27,000 bases of DNA, taken from NCBI GenBank assembly GCA_023395555.1, contig JAEWYQ010000085.1, positions 1-27,000 on the forward strand, in the 5' to 3' direction. This DNA comes from Bacillota bacterium. Its GTDB lineage: Bacteria > Bacillota > Clostridia > Lachnospirales > Lachnospiraceae. The position numbers and the translations under genes were made by a program. Below, one piece after another: positions 22,702-27,000 of the stretch. A model generated the notes under the pieces. The model did no database searches. It was not told where the DNA came from and saw only the letters and a program-made list of their open reading frames with translations. Position 1 is the first letter of the stretch. Every line of letters begins with the position of its first letter.

Positions 22702-23091
22702 ATGTCATTTGAGAATATCATATTTGCTGCTATATGTTGGCTGTGTTCATTGATTTTTGGCGTAATCGCTCTTTGGGCGTTCAAACGTAAAGACCCGATG
22801 CACTTTTGGTCGGGAAGTACCGTAAGGCCTGAAGAAATAGCGGATATTCCCTCATACAACCGCGCGAACGGTTTGATGTGGGCGATTTACACTATTTGTA
22901 TGGTTGTGACAGGTATATTGTCACTTTTTAGCATTATAACAGGTGCTATTTTATTGGGAATTATATGTGTTCCCGGAATTATTGTCTTAATTGTTGCCTA
23001 TAATCGGATTTATAACAAATACAGAAGTACATCGGTTACTTATAAAACTGATGATTTAACGTCAAAGACTGGAGTATCGGGGAGAAACTGA
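22702..23091 (+). CDS. Small membrane protein with HFWSGSTV...EEI...YNRANG motif, unknown
   Basis: A protein of 129 residues. It has a membrane helix at about 5-27, a cytoplasmic or external loop with the conserved motif MHFWSGSTVRPEEIADIPSY and NRANGLMW, then one or two further membrane helices (about 60-102), and a polar tail. Small Firmicutes membrane proteins with this motif are familiar, but no function is established to my knowledge. The start is well supported by AAGGAGG with normal spacing; a longer in-frame reading from 22567 overlaps the VOC gene and is not credible. It may be co-transcribed with the VOC gene and ends before a terminator at 23189. Confidence 0.75.
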   Translation: MSFENIIFAAICWLCSLIFGVIALWAFKRKDPMHFWSGSTVRPEEIADIPSYNRANGLMWAIYTICMVVTGILSLFSIITGAILLGIICVPGIIVLIVAYNRIYNKYRSTSVTYKTDDLTSKTGVSGRN

Positions 23092-23188
23092 GAACTGAAA
23101 AAAGCGGAATATGGAAGATTTGTAATAACTACTTAAAAAATGATTTACCAGAAGATTATAACGTAGATGTAATTATCTCTGTGAGTTT

Positions 23189-23220
23189 CGGTGCGCCTTT
23201 TTCGGGCGTGCCGATTTTTT
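23189..23220 (+). terminator. Intrinsic terminator before the ECF sigma gene
   Basis: CGGTGCGCC (23189-23197) pairs with GGGCGTGCCG (23204-23213), including two G-T pairs, followed by seven T. It separates the VOC/membrane genes from the sigma operon. Confidence 0.75.
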
Positions 23221-23229
23221 AGATATCTT

Positions 23230-23256
23230 TGTAACGAATCGAACTTTGGAAAGTCT
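23230..23256 (+). promoter_or_regulatory. Candidate ECF-type autoregulatory promoter
   Basis: TGTAAC (23230-23235) and GTCT (23253-23256), 17 bp apart, resemble the AAC -35 and CGTC-like -10 of many ECF sigma promoters, located about 25 bp before the sigma gene. ECF operons are often self-activated. The match is short. Confidence 0.35.
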
Positions 23257-23280
23257 TATGTATGAAAGCGGGGTGAGAAT

Positions 23281-23757
23281 GTGACTGAGTTTGAAGAAGT
23301 ATATAGGCTCTATTTTAAGGATGTCTACCGATATACGCTTTCACTGTGCAAAAATGAAGCAATTGCAGAAGAATTAACACAAGAAACCTTTTTCAAGGCG
23401 CTGAAAGGCATCGACCGTTTTGACGGAAAGTGTAAAGTATATGTGTGGCTGTGCCAGATTGCCAAGAATACATATTACTCCCTTCGCAAAAAGGAGCAGC
23501 GCATTGACAGCAATACGGGCATGGAGCAGCTTTTGGTATCTGGAAGCCTTGAAGAAAACCAACTGCAAAAAGCGGAAGCGTTTGAGATACACAAATGTCT
23601 GCATGCCTTGGAGGAACCCTATAAAGAGGTTTTTTCACTCCGACTTTTTGGAGAACTGTCATTTTCCCAAATTGGGGAATTATTCGGTAAGACGGAGAGT
23701 TGGGCAAGAGTCACTTATCACCGTGCAAGATTGAAAATTAAGGAGGGTTTATCATGA
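23281..23757 (+). CDS. ECF-family RNA polymerase sigma factor
   Basis: A protein of 158 residues with the two-domain ECF layout. Region 2 (about 5-70: EVYRLYFKDVYRYTLSLC, AEELTQETFFKAL, FDGKCKVYVWLCQIAKN) and region 4 (about 100-155: LEEPYKEVFSLRLFGELSFSQIGELFGKTESWARVTYHRAR) are joined by a short linker. It directs transcription of an envelope- or stress-responsive regulon under control of the anti-sigma factor encoded next. The start is GTG, preceded by GGGGTGAG; no better ATG exists in frame. The stop overlaps the anti-sigma start in ATGA, so the two are made together. Confidence 0.92.
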   Translation: MTEFEEVYRLYFKDVYRYTLSLCKNEAIAEELTQETFFKALKGIDRFDGKCKVYVWLCQIAKNTYYSLRKKEQRIDSNTGMEQLLVSGSLEENQLQKAEAFEIHKCLHALEEPYKEVFSLRLFGELSFSQIGELFGKTESWARVTYHRARLKIKEGLS

Positions 23758-24437
23758 AACTACCTTGCCATGTTATTGAAGATCTGCTGCCCCTGTACCA
23801 CGACCATGTGTGCAGTCCGGAGAGCAGTACTTTGGTCGAGGATCATCTAAATGAGTGCGGGAATTGTACAAAACTGCTGCACGAAATGCAGGAAATTCAA
23901 GCGCCCGCAAATCAAACGATTGACGATACTGCGCCACTGAAAGCCATTGGGACGGTATGGAAGAAGAGCAAGAAAAAATCCTTTATTAAGGGAACTGTGA
24001 TTGCTATCCTTGCATGCACTATTTTGTTTGGCGCATATTTTGGATTAACCCAATGGAAGTGCATTCCGGTTTCCGCAGACCGGATGGAGGTAACGCAGGT
24101 ATCCCGGCTGTCCGATGGACGGATTATCTATCATCTGAACATCAAGGATGATAAGAATCTGTATTTCATAAAATTCACCGCCAATCCGGATGGCTCCTAT
24201 TATATGACACCCATGCGGTCGCTCATAGAAGGGAAACGAAGTATGGAAAATGGCTTGTTCAATGACTATTTCACAGTGGATATTGCAGAGAAAAATGCCT
24301 ATCAACAGAAATATGGAGACAATATCGTCATTTCTTCATGCTATATAGGCCCGGTGGGCGATGGCATCCTAATTTGGGAAGAAGGCATGGGACTGCCCCC
24401 AGCAAGTGCTGAACTGGAGCAGATGGGCAACGAATAG
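23754..24437 (+). CDS. Zinc-finger (ZAS-type) membrane anti-sigma factor
   Basis: A protein of 227 residues. The cytoplasmic N-terminal zinc-binding anti-sigma motif is H31-x3-C35-x2-C38, with further cysteines at C5 and C20. A single membrane helix (about residues 78-98, VIAILACTILFGAYFGL) separates it from an extracytoplasmic domain of about 125 residues (LSDGRIIYHLNIKDDKNLYF...), which is the likely sensor. It should hold the preceding sigma factor inactive at the membrane until a signal acts on the outer domain. The C-terminus ends LEQMGNE; the DNA there shares 14 bases with the tsf-tail copy at 21918-21931. A strong terminator follows. Confidence 0.88.
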   Translation: MKLPCHVIEDLLPLYHDHVCSPESSTLVEDHLNECGNCTKLLHEMQEIQAPANQTIDDTAPLKAIGTVWKKSKKKSFIKGTVIAILACTILFGAYFGLTQWKCIPVSADRMEVTQVSRLSDGRIIYHLNIKDDKNLYFIKFTANPDGSYYMTPMRSLIEGKRSMENGLFNDYFTVDIAEKNAYQQKYGDNIVISSCYIGPVGDGILIWEEGMGLPPASAELEQMGNE

Positions 24438-24468
24438 CATTAAAGCAAATATTCATAAAAAATAAAAT

Positions 24469-24508
24469 CCTTGCAAGTGGTATAAATACACCAGTTGCAA
24501 GGGTTTTT
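24469..24508 (+). terminator. Intrinsic terminator after the sigma/anti-sigma operon
   Basis: CCTTGCAAGTGGT (24469-24481) pairs with ACCAGTTGCAAGG (24490-24502) with one mismatch, followed by GTTTTT. Confidence 0.85.
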
Positions 24509-24659
24509 CATATTAGAAGTGATTTGCAAAGTGTGTACTCTTTGTTTTAAATTACAGATAATTTTATCCGATGCGGACATACTAATGAGGAGGGAACATA
24601 GAACCGGGATAAGAAGAAGCTTTCAATGCGCAAAATCGCATATGGGATTGGAGGTAAAA

Positions 24660-25790
24660 ATGAAAGCGATTGTCTATGAAGGAATGAATAACGTTAAGGT
24701 TGAGCGGGTATGCGATCCAAAGCTGGAAAAGCACGACGATATTATTATAAAGGTTACTTCTACAGCTATTTGCGGATCCGATCTGCATCTGATTCACGGA
24801 TTTGTCCCCAATCTAAGAAAAGGGATGCCCCTTGGCCATGAAGCTATGGGAATTGTAATGGAAGCCGGAAAGGACGTCACGAAGGTAAAGCCCGGTGACC
24901 GGGCCATTATCCCCTTTCCTGTTGCATGCGGTCACTGCTCGTATTGCGACAGCGGGCTATTCAGTCAATGCGATAATTCCAATGAGTACGGCGAAGTTGG
25001 CGGCCTGTTCGGATATGGGGATGATTTTGGCGGATATGCAGGCGGGCAAGCAGAATACCTGCGTGTTCCCTATGCAAATGTCGGGCCGGTCCGAGTGCCG
25101 GAGGATCTTACGGATGAACAGGCGCTCTTTCTCACCGATATACTGCCAACTTCTTATTGGGGAGCTTCCATCAGTCAAATAAAGCCCGGTGATACCGTTA
25201 TCGTGTTAGGCTGCGGCCCCGTGGGACTGTTAACGCAAAAATGGGCGGCATATATGGGGGCCGGCAGGATTTATGCAGTTGACTGTGTTGACTATAGATT
25301 GAAACATGCCCAAAAGCATAATGGCGTGGAGACGGTCCACCTGGAAATGCAGGAGGACATCGGTGCATACCTCAAAGAGCTGACTCACGGGGGTGCGGAT
25401 TGTGTCATTGATTGTGTGGGACTTGACGGTAAAACCACCGTTCTGGAGAAAATCGAATCTGCCCTCAAGCTGCAAGGCGGTTCCAAATCTGCCATAGAAA
25501 TTGCATCCAAGTCGGTGAAAAAGGGTGGAAATGTAACGCTGGTGGGCGTCTATGGCGGACCATACAACCATTTTCCTCTTGGTGAGCTCTTTAGCAGAAA
25601 TATTACGCTGCGAATGGGCCAGTGCCCTGCACAGCAATTCGCAGAGCCAATTATGGAGCTGATCAGGACCGGAAAATTTGATGCAACAGATATCATATCG
25701 CACACGCTGCCTCTGAGCAAAGGGGAGTATGCGTATTCCATTTTTGACAAGAAAATTGATAATTGTATCAAGGTGATCTTAAAGCCTTAG
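24660..25790 (+). CDS. Zinc-dependent medium-chain alcohol dehydrogenase family protein
   Basis: A protein of 376 residues of the MDR/zinc alcohol dehydrogenase family. The catalytic zinc ligands are C38 (CGSDLH) and H60-E61 (GHEAMG). The structural zinc site C90-x2-C93-x2-C96-x7-C104 is complete. The NAD(P)-binding GxGxxG is at 184-189 (GCGPVG). The long interior and the RVPYANVGPVRVP segment resemble glutathione-independent formaldehyde dehydrogenase-like and threonine dehydrogenase-like members; substrate unknown. The start at 24660 is set by GGAGGT 5 nt upstream and by the family N-terminus MKAIVYEG; in-frame codons upstream to 24495 fall in the terminator region. The SDR gene follows 18 bp later, so the two are probably one oxidoreductase operon. 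Confidence 0.9.
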   Translation: MKAIVYEGMNNVKVERVCDPKLEKHDDIIIKVTSTAICGSDLHLIHGFVPNLRKGMPLGHEAMGIVMEAGKDVTKVKPGDRAIIPFPVACGHCSYCDSGLFSQCDNSNEYGEVGGLFGYGDDFGGYAGGQAEYLRVPYANVGPVRVPEDLTDEQALFLTDILPTSYWGASISQIKPGDTVIVLGCGPVGLLTQKWAAYMGAGRIYAVDCVDYRLKHAQKHNGVETVHLEMQEDIGAYLKELTHGGADCVIDCVGLDGKTTVLEKIESALKLQGGSKSAIEIASKSVKKGGNVTLVGVYGGPYNHFPLGELFSRNITLRMGQCPAQQFAEPIMELIRTGKFDATDIISHTLPLSKGEYAYSIFDKKIDNCIKVILKP

Positions 25791-25808
25791 ACGAAAGGAG
25801 TAGATTTT

Positions 25809-26669
25809 ATGAAATCACAGTCACACAATACTTTTCCGCCTCAACATCAAAACCGCCAACCTGGCCGGGAGGCGGAGATGGATCCTCTTCCGCAATACGA
25901 TAATCCGGCATATAAGGCATCGGGCAAGCTGTCTGGAAAGAAAGCTTTAATCACAGGCGGCGACAGCGGGATTGGCCGTGCCGTTGCCGTAGCTTATGCC
26001 AAAGAAGGGGCCGATGTGGCAATCATCCATCTCTGTGAAAACAGTGACGCACGGGAGACCGTTCACGCAGTCGAAAGTTTTGGAAGAAAGTGTATTGCGA
26101 TTCAAGCCGACCTCCGCGTGGAAGAAAATGCTGTCCAATCCGTGGAGCAAGTCATCACACAGCTTGGGGGGCTGGATATCCTGATCAACAATGCTGCGGT
26201 ACAGTACCCGCAAAACAGCATATTGGACATCACAAAGGAGCAGCTTATCAATACATTTGAGAGTAACTTCTTCTCCTGTTTCTATATGACAAAGGCGGCA
26301 TTGGCGCATTTATCCGGCGGCTCTGCTATTATTAATACTGCATCCATTACAGCGTTTGAAGGAAAACCTACTTTAATCGATTACTCCTCCACAAAAGGAG
26401 CCATTGTCTCATTTACACGTTCCATGGCTCTGTCTCTCATGCAAATGGGAATCCGTGTTAATGCCGTTGCACCCGGCCCTGTCTGGACACCGTTGATCGT
26501 TTCCAGTTTCTCCCCCGAGGAGGTTCAGACTTTCGGTTCCACCAGCCCTATGCAAAGGGCGGCGCAGCCGTACGAGCTGGCGCCTGTCTATGTCTTTTTG
26601 GCCTGTGAAGACTCCTCCAATATATCCGGACAGGTTTTCCATGTGAACAGCGGAACCATTATTAATTAA
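25809..26669 (+). CDS. SDR oxidoreductase, GS39/YghA-like
   Basis: A short-chain dehydrogenase of 286 residues. It has an N-terminal extension of about 40 residues (PGREAEMDPLPQYDNP), which is typical of the stress-associated GS39/YghA/YdaD subgroup. The dinucleotide motif is T49-GGDSGIG-56, then the NNA motif (LINNAAVQYP). The catalytic residues are S179, Y192 and K196 (YSSTK) with the standard spacing. The C-terminus ends QVFHVNSGTIIN, close to the family ending. It probably reduces aldehydes or ketones with NADPH; the substrate is not known. The start has AAAGGAGTAG upstream and lies 18 bp after the dehydrogenase gene, suggesting joint transcription. Confidence 0.9.
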   Translation: MKSQSHNTFPPQHQNRQPGREAEMDPLPQYDNPAYKASGKLSGKKALITGGDSGIGRAVAVAYAKEGADVAIIHLCENSDARETVHAVESFGRKCIAIQADLRVEENAVQSVEQVITQLGGLDILINNAAVQYPQNSILDITKEQLINTFESNFFSCFYMTKAALAHLSGGSAIINTASITAFEGKPTLIDYSSTKGAIVSFTRSMALSLMQMGIRVNAVAPGPVWTPLIVSSFSPEEVQTFGSTSPMQRAAQPYELAPVYVFLACEDSSNISGQVFHVNSGTIIN

Positions 26670-27000
26670 TTAATTGAATGTAACCTGAATAATTAAGTAG
26701 AAAGAGTATGTGATTCCGGAAGGAGTTGTATACTCTTTCTGCTTGATTGACATTTATAATTTGTAATGATATCCTTTGAAGCATGTTAATGATATTAGAG
26801 TGAAAGTCAGCGTACAGAATGGTTGTCATGAATTAGGTAATATGACGTGCTGTTGTCAGATTATTTGTGGTATAATTCTTAAGTGAAGTATCATATTTTG
26901 AGCAATCAAAAAAGAACAACTGGAATAATACTTCAGTTGCTCTAAATATGATTCTTTACAATTGTACCAGATTGCGGAACTTAGTCGATCTATGGGATTT
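26670..27000 (+). other. 331-bp non-coding stretch with two large hairpins and a promoter
   Basis: No reading frame of note. It contains a 15-bp stem AAGTAGAAAGAGTAT (26695-26709) with ATACTCTTTCTGCTT (26730-26744) that lacks a T tract, an extended -10 promoter (TGGTATAAT, 26868-26876), and a second large hairpin at 26890-26952 just past the predicted transcription start. Confidence 0.6.
26890..26952 (+). promoter_or_regulatory. Large leader hairpin with alternative pairing
   Basis: ATCATATTTTGAGCAA (26890-26905) pairs with TTGCTCTAAATATGAT (26937-26952) with one mismatch. An inner stem CAACTG (26917-26922)/CAGTTG (26934-26939) uses part of the same right arm, so the two pairings compete. 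It may be an attenuator-like leader of a gene beyond the window or a mobile-element end. Confidence 0.45.

Noticed and set aside
23092..23222. A continuing open frame after the small membrane protein gene, ending at 23222
   Set aside because: It has no start codon or ribosome binding site, and its end runs through an intrinsic terminator hairpin and T tract.
24495..24659. N-terminal extension of the alcohol dehydrogenase up to 24495
   Set aside because: It would begin in the terminator of the preceding operon; the family N-terminus and a GGAGGT site place the start at 24660.

Overview
The window looks like a chromosomal segment of a motile, low-to-mid-GC, Gram-positive anaerobe, most likely Lachnospiraceae/Clostridia. 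Three things support this: AGGAGG-type ribosome binding sites, clostridial-type proteins (CheC/CheD, FapA/DUF342, LplB/YtcP-type permeases without their own ATPase), and a motility operon that runs into rpsB-tsf, as the fla/che-sigD-swrB-rpsB-tsf region does in Bacillus subtilis. The taxon is inferred from gene content only.

Region 1 (1-11060) is the distal part of a fla/che operon, all on the plus strand with short gaps: the 3' end of flhG, a PilZ c-di-GMP effector, cheB, cheA, cheW, cheC, cheD, a small membrane protein, the flagellar sigma factor sigD/fliA, fapA, a small charged protein, a SwrB-like membrane coiled-coil protein and an MltG-like anchored protein with a 36-bp tandem repeat. 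An intrinsic terminator closes it. The genes together set flagellar number, chemotactic signalling and adaptation, and late flagellar transcription.

Region 2 (11168-15570) holds recQ, then a good promoter, a structured leader, rpsB and tsf, closed by a long terminator.

Region 3 (15571-22280) is accessory DNA placed exactly at the 3' end of tsf. It contains two related mini-ORFs, a strong promoter with two LacI-type operators about 53 bp apart, and a CUT1-type oligosaccharide ABC importer (lipoprotein plus two permeases). After that comes a 2.07-kb unit flanked by two ~197-bp direct repeats. Each repeat carries two tandem copies of the last codons of tsf, a perfect 10-bp hairpin and a terminator, followed by a short array of three direct and one inverted repeat. 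The unit holds decayed reading frames and a phd-doc toxin-antitoxin pair. I read it as one or more integrative elements that use the 3' end of tsf as attachment site, now mostly degraded. This is the most unusual part of the window.

Region 4 (22284-27000) is a further accessory block: a VOC/glyoxalase-fold protein, a small membrane protein, an ECF sigma factor translationally coupled to a zinc-finger anti-sigma factor, a zinc-dependent alcohol dehydrogenase and an SDR oxidoreductase of the GS39/YghA type. It ends in a non-coding stretch with a promoter and a large hairpin.
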